From Reinekea forsetii (GTDB lineage Bacteria; Pseudomonadota; Gammaproteobacteria; Pseudomonadales; Natronospirillaceae), in NCBI RefSeq assembly GCF_002795845.1, contig NZ_CP011797.1, positions 519,501-583,500 on the forward strand: a stretch of DNA of 64,000 nt, read 5' to 3'. The first letter of the stretch is position 1, and every line of letters begins with the position of its first letter. Below are positions 43,842-52,684 of the stretch, in pieces. The position numbers and the translations under genes are program-made. Below the pieces are notes generated by a model, which saw only the letters and a program-made list of their open reading frames with translations, was not told the origin of the DNA and made no database searches.

Positions 43842-44513
43842 ATGCATAAAGTCGTACAGAATATTCTGCGTGCCGATCCGGCGGTCATCGCCGGCTTAGC
43901 CGAATGCGGCGTGGCCACCGTGCACGAGGCCCAGGGCCGGATTGGCCTATTGGCCGACTATATGAGGCCGATTTACCGCGGTGCCAAGCTGGCCGGTTCC
44001 GCCGTGACCATCTCGGCGCCGCCGGCAGACAACTGGATGGTGCACGTCGCCATCGAACAGGTGCAGCCCGGCGACTTGCTGGTGCTGGCGTCCACTTCGC
44101 CGTCCAATGCCGGTTACTTTGGTGACCTGCTGGCCACGTCGTTGATGGCCCACGGTGGCGTGGGCCTGATCATCGACGCCGGGGTACGCGATATTGCCGA
44201 CCTGACCGAGATGGGTTTTCCGGTCTGGTCACGTTCGGTGTTTGCCCAAGGGACCGTTAAGGAGACCCTGGGTTCGGTCAACGTGCCGGTGGTCTGTGCC
44301 GGGGCACATATCTACCCAGGCGATGTGATCGTCGCCGATGATGATGGTGTTTGTGTGGTCCGCCGCGAAGATGCCGCAGCCGTCCTTGTCAAGGCGCAGC
44401 AGCGGGTGCGTGAGGAGACGGCCAAACGCGAACGGATGGCCAGCGGCGAGCTGGGGCTCGATATCTATTCGATGCGCGAGCGTCTAGCCGCAAAGGGTCT
44501 AATCTATGAGTAA
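43842..44513 (+). CDS. galC: 4-carboxy-4-hydroxy-2-oxoadipate aldolase / oxaloacetate decarboxylase
   Basis: 223 residues of the RraA-like class II aldolase family (LigK/ProA/GalC). It splits CHA into pyruvate and oxaloacetate, the last pathway step. Family residues include [31 protein letters not shown], the [13 protein letters not shown] active-site strand and [10 protein letters not shown], with Arg and Asp for pyruvate and metal binding. Its end overlaps the next gene by eight bases. Confidence 0.9.
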   Translation: MHKVVQNILRADPAVIAGLAECGVATVHEAQGRIGLLADYMRPIYRGAKLAGSAVTISAPPADNWMVHVAIEQVQPGDLLVLASTSPSNAGYFGDLLATSLMAHGGVGLIIDAGVRDIADLTEMGFPVWSRSVFAQGTVKETLGSVNVPVVCAGAHIYPGDVIVADDDGVCVVRREDAAAVLVKAQQRVREETAKRERMASGELGLDIYSMRERLAAKGLIYE

Positions 44514-45552
44514 TGCGACCGCCTGCATGTGGATGCGCGGCGGGACTTCCAAAGGCGGTTACTTCTTAGCACAAGATCTGCCAGCCGATCCGGCACAGCG
44601 CGATGCGTTCTTGTTGCGCATTATGGGCTCGCCAGATCGTCGCCAGATCGATGGCATGGGCGGCGCAGACCCATTGACCTCGAAGGTTGCAGTCATTCAG
44701 CGCTCGAATCGGCCCGGTATCGACATCGACTATTTGTTTTTGCAAGTATATGTGGACCAGGCCTTGGTAAGCGATGCTCAGAACTGCGGTAATATATTAG
44801 CCGGCGTCGGGCCTTTCGCTATTGAACGTGGTCTGGTCACAGCGGGCGATGGCCTGACCCACTTGACCATCTACATGGAAAACACCGGGCAGATTGCCAT
44901 CGCAGAGGTCCAAACCCCTGAAGGTCAGGTGAATTATCAGGGCAATACCCAACTCGATGGGGTGCCAGGTTCCAGTGCACCGGTCTTGATCAGTTTTTCC
45001 GACACCGCCGGGTCCAGCTGCGGGGCACTCTTGCCCACCGGTAATGCCTTCGATACGGTCGACGGTCATCGTGTGACCCTAATCGACAATGGCATGCCCT
45101 GTGTCCTGTTGCGCGCCAAAGATTTTGGCCTCACCGGGGCTGAAGGCCGGAGCGAACTGGATGCCAACAGTGGTCTAAAAGCGCGCTTGGAAGCCATTCG
45201 CCTGCAGGCTGGTTATCTGATGAATCTGGGCGATGTAACCGATAAGACGGTGCCAAAGATGACACTAATCAGCGCGGCCCAAGCTGGCGGGGCGGTGCGC
45301 ACCCAAACCTTTATTCCCCATCGTGCCCACGCTTCAATTGGCGTGCTCGGGGCCGTCTCGGTTGCCACAGCCTGCGCCATCGTCGATTCGGTTGCCCATG
45401 AACTTGCCCAAGAGCAGGGTGATCAGATTGCCATCGAACATCCAAGTGGCAGCACCCAAGTGGTTTTAACCCGAGATGCCGAGCAGCAGGTCAGCCAGGT
45501 CGCCATGGTGTTGAGCGCCCGCAAGTTGATGGACGGCCAGGTATTTAGTTAA
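44506..45552 (+). CDS. galD: 4-oxalomesaconate tautomerase (PrpF family)
   Basis: 348 residues. The PrpF/DapF-like isomerase fold shows [13 protein letters not shown] at the N-terminus and [15 protein letters not shown] with the catalytic Cys. GalD/LigU interconverts the tautomers of 4-oxalomesaconate so the hydratase can act. The call over PrpF itself (2-methylaconitate isomerase) rests on the adjoining galC, ligI and ligC and the lack of prpBCD neighbours. Confidence 0.87.
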   Translation: MSNATACMWMRGGTSKGGYFLAQDLPADPAQRDAFLLRIMGSPDRRQIDGMGGADPLTSKVAVIQRSNRPGIDIDYLFLQVYVDQALVSDAQNCGNILAGVGPFAIERGLVTAGDGLTHLTIYMENTGQIAIAEVQTPEGQVNYQGNTQLDGVPGSSAPVLISFSDTAGSSCGALLPTGNAFDTVDGHRVTLIDNGMPCVLLRAKDFGLTGAEGRSELDANSGLKARLEAIRLQAGYLMNLGDVTDKTVPKMTLISAAQAGGAVRTQTFIPHRAHASIGVLGAVSVATACAIVDSVAHELAQEQGDQIAIEHPSGSTQVVLTRDAEQQVSQVAMVLSARKLMDGQVFS

Positions 45553-45668
45553 GGTGTAACCTTTTTTAAAGGGCCTCATGCTAAAAGTAAACACTTACTA
45601 ACAAGCGAAAGCCTGCAACGCCTATCGCGTATCAGGGGCCACCCCAGGCTAATGATTTGGAGCACTGA

Positions 45669-46559
45669 ATGAGTACCGATCTATTAAACTATCACCCCGC
45701 GCCGCGCACACCTGCCTTTGTTGCCCCGGTGGGCGCAGTCGATGCCCATTGCCATGTCTTTGGCCCCGCTGCCGAATTCCCATTCGCCGGGGAGCGTAAA
45801 TACACTCCGAACGATGCCGGCAAGGCTGCGCTGTTTGCGCTACGGGATCATTTAGGCTTTAGCCGCAATGTGATCGTTCAGGCCTCATGCCATGGCAAGG
45901 ATAACGCGGCCATGGTCGACGCCTTGGCGTCGGCCGGCGAACTAGCACGCGGAGTCGCGGTGGTCGATAAGTCGATCAGCGTGACAGAACTGCAGTCAAT
46001 GGATCGAGCGGGTGTGCGCGCGGTGCGCTTTAACTTTGTCAAGCGCTTGGTCGACACCACGCCCTGGGCCGATTTTCTAGCCATTGCAGCCAAGATCGAA
46101 CCGCTCGGCTGGCACATAGTGGTCTATTTTGAGGCGCCAGATCTGGCCGAGCTAACCCCGTTGCTACAACAATTTAACTGCCCGGTGGTGATCGACCACA
46201 TGGGCCGACCCGATATAGCGGCCGGAGTCGACGCCGACGGTTTTCAGGCCTTTATTGCCTTGTTGCAAGACCACCCCAATATGTGGACCAAGGTCAGTTG
46301 CCCAGAACGCCTAAGTGACCTAGGACCCGCAGCCGACTACGCCGATGTGGTGCCCTTTGCCCGTACCCTGGTAGAGCGCTTCCCGGATCGGGTTTTGTGG
46401 GGTACTGATTGGCCGCACCCCAATATGACCAGCCATATGCCCGATGACGGTCAGCTGGTCGATGTCATTCCACAGATTGCGCCGACGGCCGATCTGCAGC
46501 AGCAGCTCTTGGTCGACAATCCGATGCGCCTCTATTGGTCCGATGGCGCAAGTCGATAA
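45669..46559 (+). CDS. ligI: 2-pyrone-4,6-dicarboxylate hydrolase
   Basis: 296-residue amidohydrolase matching LigI. It opens the lactone of 2-pyrone-4,6-dicarboxylate to oxalomesaconate. Visible are DAHCHVFGP (H27, H29), NVIVQASCHGKDN, VRAVRFNFVKRL, PVVIDHMGRPD, and the active-site Asp in LWGTDWPHPN. It follows galD after 116 bases, with a ggagcac ribosome site. Confidence 0.93.
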   Translation: MSTDLLNYHPAPRTPAFVAPVGAVDAHCHVFGPAAEFPFAGERKYTPNDAGKAALFALRDHLGFSRNVIVQASCHGKDNAAMVDALASAGELARGVAVVDKSISVTELQSMDRAGVRAVRFNFVKRLVDTTPWADFLAIAAKIEPLGWHIVVYFEAPDLAELTPLLQQFNCPVVIDHMGRPDIAAGVDADGFQAFIALLQDHPNMWTKVSCPERLSDLGPAADYADVVPFARTLVERFPDRVLWGTDWPHPNMTSHMPDDGQLVDVIPQIAPTADLQQQLLVDNPMRLYWSDGASR

Positions 46560-46600
46560 CCGCAGCCTGAGGCCAAAAAGAGGTCAGGATCGAAACCACT

Positions 46601-46638
46601 CGAATGCAACCAATCGAATGCAACCAATCGAATGAAAC
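46601..46638 (+). repeat. 14-bp direct repeats between ligI and ligC
   Basis: Two exact copies of CGAATGCAACCAAT (46601-46614, 46615-46628) and a partial third (CGAATG). They lie in the 130-base noncoding gap. Confidence 0.85.
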
Positions 46639-46689
46639 ATCGGTGAGCGGTAAGCTCACTTGTGTTAAAGCTTACTAGGAGAACTGATT

Positions 46690-47637
46690 ATGAACGTCTG
46701 TATTGCCGGCGCCGCTGGTGCCTTTGGCATCAAACATCTGGACGCTGTGGCGCAAATCCTCGACGTCACCGTTACGTCCGTGGTCGGCGCCGATCGCGCC
46801 GAGATGCTCGCCTTCGCGGCCGAGCGGGGCATTGCTCACGCCACCGATGACCTGGCCGAAGCCCTCGCACGCACCGATGTCGATGCCGTGATCCTGGCAA
46901 CGCCGACCCCTATGCATGCCGCCCAAGCGATGCAGTGTTTGCGTGCCGGCAAGCATGTGATGGTCGAAATTCCGATGGCTGACAATTTAGCCGATGCCCA
47001 GGCCCTGGTGCAGTTGCAGCAGGAGACCGGTCTAGTGGCCATGGCCGGGCACACCCGGCGTTTTAATCCGAGTCATCAATGGATGCACCAACGCATCGAG
47101 GCGGGCGAATTAACGCTGCAGCAATTGGACGTGCAGACCTATTTCTTCCGTCGCAGTAACACCAATGCCCTGGGCCAAGCGCGCAGCTGGACCGACCATC
47201 TGCTTTGGCACCACGCTTGCCACACCGTGGACCTATTTCAATATCAGACCGGTGCCGCGGCCAGCCAGGTGCAGGCCATGCAGGGCCCGATCCATCCAAC
47301 ATTGGGCATCGCCATGGATATGAGCATTGGCCTGAAAAGCCCAGGCGGCGCCCTGTGTACCCTGAGTTTGTCGTTCAATAACAACGGCCCGTTTGGCACC
47401 ACTTTCCGTTATATCTGTGACCAAGGCACGTACGTGGCGCGCTACGATGACTTGTTTGATGGCAACGACCAGCCCATCGACCTGAGCGACGTGGCGGTAT
47501 CGATGAATGGTATTGAATTGCAGGATCGGGAGTTTTTTGCTGCCATCCGTGAAGGGCGTGATGCCAACGCCAGTGTCGCTCAAAGTCTGCCCGCAATGGC
47601 GACATTGCATCGGTTGGAAGCGCTGTTGCAGGACTAG
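46690..47637 (+). CDS. ligC: 4-carboxy-2-hydroxymuconate-6-semialdehyde dehydrogenase
   Basis: 315-residue Gfo/Idh/MocA oxidoreductase. The NAD(P)-binding N-terminus is IAGAAGAFGIKH, followed by AVILATPTPMHAAQAM and the EIPMADN segment in place of the classical EKP. LigC oxidises the hemiacetal of the LigAB product to 2-pyrone-4,6-dicarboxylate. AGGAG precedes ATG 46690 and a terminator lies downstream, making it the last gene of this cluster. Confidence 0.9.
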   Translation: MNVCIAGAAGAFGIKHLDAVAQILDVTVTSVVGADRAEMLAFAAERGIAHATDDLAEALARTDVDAVILATPTPMHAAQAMQCLRAGKHVMVEIPMADNLADAQALVQLQQETGLVAMAGHTRRFNPSHQWMHQRIEAGELTLQQLDVQTYFFRRSNTNALGQARSWTDHLLWHHACHTVDLFQYQTGAAASQVQAMQGPIHPTLGIAMDMSIGLKSPGGALCTLSLSFNNNGPFGTTFRYICDQGTYVARYDDLFDGNDQPIDLSDVAVSMNGIELQDREFFAAIREGRDANASVAQSLPAMATLHRLEALLQD

Positions 47638-48245
47638 GGCAAGATGAGCTGAGCGCGCCCGAAGCAGGGTCAGCGCTCCATATTTATAGCCTCTAACCGG
47701 CACTGAGCGTTCAGACCGCCGTTCAACAAACCTACATGCCCCCTCGCGGGCATTTTTCTTGTGTCGTCACATCAACCAATCTGGCTCATTTAAGCCGTAT
47801 TAGAGGCGAAAGACCAGTTGTTGCAGAGGCTGTGGGCCGATAACGCGGCAGGGCCGAATATGGCAATTGGCGGTATAATAGCCAAGCTGCAGTGTGAAAA
47901 TGAACACTCGTTGTGCATGTTTTTGTGACACCAGCAGATGTAAAAACCACTTCGAAGAAGAAATCAGGCAATTAACAGCATTATTCCCGGTTTATTTGCC
48001 CTAAATAAGTCCTTTTATCTGTATAAATGTTAAAATCAGTGCCATGTCCTCTTGATTGTGAACCATTATTGACTCAAGGAGCGAATTGTATTGATGGTAA
48101 CTTACGTAGGTGAATACTAATTCAAGTCATTGGAATCGTTCACCTGCTAATGGGTAGGCTTTTTTCAAGTCACCGAGCAAAAAGGATGATTCGGATTTAA
48201 CTCATAACAATAATCAAAACTACAAAAATATTTGGAGATTAATCA
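47638..48245 (+). other. intergenic region between ligC and amino acid ABC operon
   Basis: 608 bases without a gene. It contains the ligC terminator (47736-47759) and a TATAAT at 47874-47879 without a partner -35. It becomes strongly AT-rich toward 48245. The promoter of the ABC operon presumably lies in the last 300 bases; I see no clear operator. Confidence 0.45.
47736..47759 (+). terminator. rho-independent terminator after ligC
   Basis: Stem ATGCCC / GGGCAT with a six-base loop, followed by TTTTCTT. Confidence 0.7.
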
Positions 48246-49103
48246 ATGATCAAAACAAAAGACTTCGCCACATTCAAGAGCGCAAAGATGCTTAAATCCG
48301 TTGCCGTCATCGTTGGCGCAGCGTCCTTAATGTTAACAACCGTCCATGCCGACCAGCTGGATACGGTAATTAAGCGTGGAACACTAAACTGTGGTGTTGT
48401 TCTGGATTTCCCTCCGATGGGTTACTTCGACCAAGATAATAACGCAGCCGGTTTCGACGTTGATTACTGTAATGATTTAGCAGCAGCCTTAGGTGTTAAA
48501 TCCAACGTACTTAACCTGACTTGGGGCGATCGAATTCCTTCCCTAATTTCAGGTAAGACCGATGTTGTTGTGGGTTCCACATCTGATACCTTAGAGCGAG
48601 CTAAATCCGTAGGTTTCAGCAGCCCTTACTTCGTGTTCAAATTCCAAGTATTCTCTAAGTCTGGCTCCAACATAAACTCTTTTGATGACCTCAAAGACGT
48701 CAAGGTCGGTGCTGCACTCGGAACTACTTATGAGACTGAATACTTAGCCTATGCCAAAGCACAAGGTTGGGGTGACAGCAACTACACCGCCTTTAAATCT
48801 GAAAACGATGCTTTCTTAGGTTTATATCAGGGTAAAGTTGACGCAATCATCAGTACTAATACCAACATTGCGACAAAACTGCAGACTGCCGAGTTTAAAG
48901 ACTATGCTGCGGGCCCATTCGTGCCAAACTATGACGATGTTGTTGGCCTGATTGCCAAGCGCAGTGAATTGGCTTGGATCAACTACCTAAACTTATTCCT
49001 GGTTCATCAGATCCGTGATGGCAAATTGAATGAGCATTACAACCAGCATTTTGGCTCTGACGCGCCTGCCGATCTTATTCAGTCGCTACGTGACAACAAG
49101 TAA
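48246..49103 (+). CDS. polar amino acid ABC transporter binding protein
   Basis: 285 residues of SBP family 3. The signal sequence is preceded by an unusually long hydrophilic stretch (residues 1-17) and ends near TVHAD (about 36). The ligand motif DTLERAKSVGFSSPY carries the Arg that binds the alpha-carboxylate, and GAALGTTYETEY forms the second domain hinge region. It is AT-richer than the flanking lig genes. The amino acid transported cannot be read from the sequence. A strong hairpin follows. Confidence 0.88.
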   Translation: MIKTKDFATFKSAKMLKSVAVIVGAASLMLTTVHADQLDTVIKRGTLNCGVVLDFPPMGYFDQDNNAAGFDVDYCNDLAAALGVKSNVLNLTWGDRIPSLISGKTDVVVGSTSDTLERAKSVGFSSPYFVFKFQVFSKSGSNINSFDDLKDVKVGAALGTTYETEYLAYAKAQGWGDSNYTAFKSENDAFLGLYQGKVDAIISTNTNIATKLQTAEFKDYAAGPFVPNYDDVVGLIAKRSELAWINYLNLFLVHQIRDGKLNEHYNQHFGSDAPADLIQSLRDNK

Positions 49104-49165
49104 AAACTTAAAAAACTGCTGGCCATATTTTTTATATGGTTAACCTAATACGCAGTTAGCTCAAA

Positions 49166-49191
49166 CGAACCTCTGTGTATGCAGAGGTTCG
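49166..49191 (+). promoter_or_regulatory. strong hairpin between binding protein and permease genes
   Basis: Perfect ten-base stem CGAACCTCTG / CAGAGGTTCG with a six-base loop and no T-run. It fits an mRNA 3' stabiliser that raises binding-protein output over the permeases. Confidence 0.75.
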
Positions 49192-49333
49192 CATTAACAA
49201 ACCCTGCCCATATGCTAGTAAAGCACCGTATAGTTCGATACAACGCCATATTAAGAATCGTCAATAATATGCTGGCGACGTAACGTGAACAGTCAACCAA
49301 TAGCACTCCGGTAATTAGATAGAGTTTTCAACT

Positions 49334-49999
49334 ATGGATTATGAATTTCATTGGAATACCGTGCTGCAAAAATTGCCCGAGATGTTAAGCGGCGCTTTTG
49401 TTACCTTGCATGTGTCCGTACTATCGATGCTGATCGGTATCGTGTTTGCGGTGTTGTTGGCAATTGTCAAAATGAACAATATCAAGCCTTTTTCATACGT
49501 GGCCGTGGCCTGGGTTGAAGTTGCCCGTAATACGCCCGCTTTGTTTCAAATTTACATGGCCTATTTTGGTTTAGGCGCTTTCGGTATTCATCTAAGCCCC
49601 TATACCGCAGTATTGTCGGCACTGATATTTATCAATGCCGGTTATTTGGTTGAAACATTTCGAGGGGGGTTTGACTCCATTCCCAAAACCCAATACAGCG
49701 CCTCAAAATCATTGGGTATGACCGGTTTCCAAATTTATCGCTACATCCTATTGCCACAAATGTTCAGGCGAATTTATCACCCAATGACCAACCAATTTGT
49801 GTGGTCTATTCTTATGAGTTCGTTGGGCATATTAGTGGGCATGGGTGAGCTTTCGGGTGAAACACAGCGCCTACAATCGCTTTCTTTCCGTACCCTTGAG
49901 TTTTTCATGGTTGCAGCTTGCATGTACTACGTCATTACCAAATTAGTGTTGCTGGCGGCATCGCTAGCGGCCAGAAAGCTGTTTCGGGGAGAAATCTAA
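49334..49999 (+). CDS. polar amino acid ABC transporter permease 1
   Basis: 221-residue HisM/GlnP-type permease with about five membrane helices. The ATPase-contact loop is KSLGMTGFQIYRYILLPQMF. The stop codon shares a base with the next start (TAATG). It forms the heterodimeric channel with the next product. Confidence 0.92.
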   Translation: MDYEFHWNTVLQKLPEMLSGAFVTLHVSVLSMLIGIVFAVLLAIVKMNNIKPFSYVAVAWVEVARNTPALFQIYMAYFGLGAFGIHLSPYTAVLSALIFINAGYLVETFRGGFDSIPKTQYSASKSLGMTGFQIYRYILLPQMFRRIYHPMTNQFVWSILMSSLGILVGMGELSGETQRLQSLSFRTLEFFMVAACMYYVITKLVLLAASLAARKLFRGEI

Positions 50000-50652
50000 T
50001 GGGGTCATTATTTACACCTTTATCCTGGAACGATACTGGCTTCATACTCATCGGTATCTGGAACACCATCATAATTTCCGTGGTGGCGATTGTTATTGGT
50101 ACCTTGCTGGGCATAGTGATCGGTTTTATTCGCTCTGAAAGCAGTAAAGTGACCAATACCCTGTTGGGCGCACTGTTGGATATCCTGCGCAGTGTCCCAT
50201 TAATTATACAACTTGTTTTGTTTTCAACCTTTGTCGGGGTGATGGGCCATCCAATGAATCCATTTATTACCGGCTCCATTATTCTATCGCTCTACACCAT
50301 GGCGTTTATGAGTGAAGTATTTCGCGGTGGCTTCGACAGCGTACCTGCTTCGATGAAGACGGCGGGCCGATCATTAGGCATGACCTATTGGCAAACAGTC
50401 TTTTATGTGAGTTTCCCCATTGGCATACGCACCGTCTTCCCGTCGTGGTTGGGCGTGGCGCTCAGTGTCATCAAAGATTCGGCATTGGTGTCTGTTATTG
50501 GTTATATGGAATTGCTGCGCACATCCGACCAGCTCATATCACGTACACAACAACCGTTGGAAATTCTACTCGGTGTGGGTCTCTTTTATTTTGTTATTTC
50601 TTACCCTCTATCGTTTTACGGTAAGAAGATTGAAAGGAAAATGGCATTATGA
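49999..50652 (+). CDS. polar amino acid ABC transporter permease 2
   Basis: 217-residue HisM/GlnP-type permease. The loop is RSLGMTYWQTVFYVSFPIGI and VIKDSALVSVIGYMEL is a family hallmark. The start is ATG 49999, overlapping the previous stop. A longer frame beginning at 49918 inside permease 1 is not needed. It overlaps the ATPase gene by ATGA. Confidence 0.92.
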   Translation: MGSLFTPLSWNDTGFILIGIWNTIIISVVAIVIGTLLGIVIGFIRSESSKVTNTLLGALLDILRSVPLIIQLVLFSTFVGVMGHPMNPFITGSIILSLYTMAFMSEVFRGGFDSVPASMKTAGRSLGMTYWQTVFYVSFPIGIRTVFPSWLGVALSVIKDSALVSVIGYMELLRTSDQLISRTQQPLEILLGVGLFYFVISYPLSFYGKKIERKMAL

Positions 50653-51374
50653 TTAATATCCAGAACGTTCATAAATCATTCGGTGATTTGGAGGTCCTTA
50701 AGGGCATTGATCTGGATGTCAAAAAAGGCGAAGTGCTGAGTATCATTGGCAGTTCCGGCAGTGGTAAGTCGACCTTGCTCTACTGCATTAATGCCATTGA
50801 GAAGATTCAAAAGGGCAAAATCATTGTTGATGATATTGATGTGCACCATCCCGATACCAATCAAGATCAGCTTCGACAGAGGCTGGGCATGGTATTTCAG
50901 CAATGGAATTCATTTCCGCATTTAACCGTGCTTGAAAATGCCGCTCTTGCGCCTAGGGTTGTAAAGAAAATGAGTAAAGACGAAGCTATGGCAATAGCTG
51001 AAAAAGAACTCATTCACGTTGGCTTAGGTGACAAGTTTGACGTCTACCCAACCAAATTGTCGGGCGGTCAACAGCAGCGGTTGGCCATTGCACGCGCCCT
51101 GGCCATGAAGCCAAACTATATGCTCTTCGATGAAATTACATCAGCGCTAGACCCGGAGCTGGTCGGCGAGGTGTTAGACACATTGCGAATTCTGCGTGAA
51201 GATGGCATGACCATGATTTGTGTCACCCATGAGATCGCATTCGCCCGTGATGTGTCCGACACGGTTGCCTACTTTCAACACGGCGTGATCGAAGAAATGG
51301 GACCGCCGGATCAAGTGATCTCAAACCCGCAAAAAGAAACGACTCAAAAATTCTTGAGTAAGGTTTTGAGTTAA
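50649..51374 (+). CDS. polar amino acid ABC transporter ATPase
   Basis: 241 residues, GlnQ/HisP type. Walker A GSSGSGKS is near 36-43, the Q-loop in MVFQQWNSFPHLT, signature LSGGQQQRLAIARAL, Walker B YMLFDEITSALDPE (Ile replaces the more usual Pro or Ala after DE) and switch His in CVTHEIAFA. It drives the uptake system encoded just upstream. Confidence 0.94.
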   Translation: MINIQNVHKSFGDLEVLKGIDLDVKKGEVLSIIGSSGSGKSTLLYCINAIEKIQKGKIIVDDIDVHHPDTNQDQLRQRLGMVFQQWNSFPHLTVLENAALAPRVVKKMSKDEAMAIAEKELIHVGLGDKFDVYPTKLSGGQQQRLAIARALAMKPNYMLFDEITSALDPELVGEVLDTLRILREDGMTMICVTHEIAFARDVSDTVAYFQHGVIEEMGPPDQVISNPQKETTQKFLSKVLS

Positions 51375-51383
51375 TAGAGTGGC

Positions 51384-51416
51384 AATTCGGGTCAGCGCCA
51401 CCTGGCCCGAATTTTT
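51384..51416 (+). terminator. terminator of the amino acid ABC operon
   Basis: Twelve-base stem AATTCGGGTCAG / CTGGCCCGAATT (one G-U), a six-base loop and TTT(G)TT. It overlaps the region just after the ATPase stop. Confidence 0.85.
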
Positions 51417-51550
51417 GTTAGCTGGGTGAAGTAAATTACACCTTGCAAAAAAACTCCCCCACCGAAGGCCGTCAAAATATCAAAATAAAATTAATAAAGT
51501 GGAATTGGCAGCGCATGGGCTGTATCGGTTAGCCTTAATTTTGTATTTAG

Positions 51551-51673
51551 ATGCTTCACCTCAGGAAGCGCCGCCAAAAAGAGCTATGTCGGGCCCTGTT
51601 CGGTAAACTACAACCAATCTACCTGCCAATCTATCTGCCAATCTATCTGCCAATCTACCTGGCAATCTATTAG
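51551..51673 (+). CDS. possible 40-residue peptide with PIYL repeats
   Basis: ATG 51551 opens a 40-codon frame. It has a basic N-terminal half (LRKRRQKELCRALFGKLQ) followed by four exact PIYL units and AIY before TAG. The repeat units differ only by TAC/TAT, a synonymous change. No ribosome-binding site is visible, and the frame may be accidental because a 12-bp repeat always yields a four-residue repeat. It could be a small membrane-active peptide. It resembles no family I can name. Confidence 0.3.
   Translation: MLHLRKRRQKELCRALFGKLQPIYLPIYLPIYLPIYLAIY
51614..51673 (+). repeat. 12-bp tandem repeat, five units
   Basis: Units CCAATCTACCTG, CCAATCTATCTG (twice), CCAATCTACCTG and the degenerate GCAATCTATTAG, head to tail without spacers. 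Confidence 0.95.
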
Positions 51674-51728
51674 TTACGTCTAATCGTCTAATCGTCTAAT
51701 CGTCTTATAGTCTTATAGTCTTATAGCA
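51673..51728 (+). repeat. 8-bp tandem repeat, seven units
   Basis: Units GTTACGTC, TAATCGTC (three), TTATAGTC (two) and TTATAGCA, head to tail. It starts on the last base of the 12-bp array. Confidence 0.93.
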
Positions 51729-51863
51729 GACCCCTCGTTAATAATCCACTCTGCCTCTAAACCCCACTACCCACCTGTGGACGTCAACTGTATAAGGTTA
51801 TTAGTAACGGGCTTCACATCAGAGTCAGTGCGCTCAGTTGATGGCGCCGGATAAATCAAAGGA

Positions 51864-52160
51864 ATGATGCAAATGGACATATTAAAGGGCTATCCGATCG
51901 GGTCATCCAAATTTTCATTCGGATTTTGGCTGGGGGTTTTGTTGTTTTATGTCCTGAAAACATATGGTAATTTCTGTGAAGATAGAGCCATAGAGATAAA
52001 TCAGCTGGTAATGCTTTCTATTCCTGTCTTTATGTTGCTATCTCATAAGATAGTCTGGGAGCTTATGCCGAATGCTACTCTAAGAAGATCAGTGGCAGCC
52101 CTACGATATATTATATTATTTTTTTGCCTGATCGGATTTATCGAATTGTTTATATGGTAA
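51864..52160 (+). CDS. small hypothetical membrane protein
   Basis: 98 residues with three predicted membrane helices (about 19-36, 45-62 and 78-97), including FGFWLGVLLFYVL and YIILFFCLIGFIELFIW. An aaaggaatg ribosome site precedes the start. AT-rich compared with the neighbouring operons. No family recognised. Confidence 0.55.
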   Translation: MMQMDILKGYPIGSSKFSFGFWLGVLLFYVLKTYGNFCEDRAIEINQLVMLSIPVFMLLSHKIVWELMPNATLRRSVAALRYIILFFCLIGFIELFIW

Positions 52161-52215
52161 TTTATTAGGGTAACTAAAATATGGTGATTTTACCATTTAA
52201 AGTCAATGGCATTCC

Positions 52216-52554
52216 ATGCGCCCAAACATCATGAGTGCTAGGCCTGCTAAACCTAAAAACTATCATCGAGACCAGTGCATAATAGTGATTTCAGCCTGCG
52301 TCCCGGTACCCATAATAATTGGACTGGAACTAAACTATCTAAATCCTATCGTATCGATTTTTATTCTTGCTGTGGCAACAGAATATTGGTTTAAGGATTA
52401 TAATCAGCAACTCGCTATGTATGAAAAAGCGTTAATTGATGCCAGAGTAAAGGAAGCGCAAGTGGCCAGTAGGGTTAATGAGAATATTGAACGCTATCAG
52501 CGAAAACAGCGAGAACGGAAAATGCAGGCGAAATCATGGCAGTTTTGGATATAG
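52216..52554 (+). CDS. small hypothetical membrane protein
   Basis: 112 residues: a basic N-terminus, two closely spaced hydrophobic segments (about 23-40 and 46-60), then a charged Glu/Lys/Arg-rich coiled-coil tail (about 65-105, ALIDARVKEAQVASRVNE). No close ribosome site is seen. Same AT-rich block as its neighbours; function unknown. Confidence 0.5.
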   Translation: MRPNIMSARPAKPKNYHRDQCIIVISACVPVPIIIGLELNYLNPIVSIFILAVATEYWFKDYNQQLAMYEKALIDARVKEAQVASRVNENIERYQRKQRERKMQAKSWQFWI

Positions 52555-52684
52555 TTTTTTAGGGTATCGATCCAGGCGTGACCGCCTCAGGCTGGGTTTG
52601 GTTTATACAGTTTATTTGCCGCTTCTAGATCAGTAGGCAGCTGCTGTTAAAAGCAAAGCATCAAAAAAAATTAAGCAGAATTTA

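Larger units (their letters stand above)
51375..51863 (+). other. intergenic region with terminator, repeat arrays and a short ORF
   Basis: 489 bases, AT-rich at first. It holds the operon terminator, a 40-codon ORF with an internal 12-bp tandem repeat, and an abutting 8-bp tandem repeat array (all listed separately). No RNA gene was recognised. Confidence 0.6.

Noticed and set aside
49918-49998. N-terminal extension of permease 2
   Set aside because: It lies within permease 1; the ATG at 49999 overlapping the previous stop gives the standard length.
51614-51728. CRISPR array
   Set aside because: Repeats are 12 and 8 bases with no spacers and there are no cas genes; they are simple tandem repeats.
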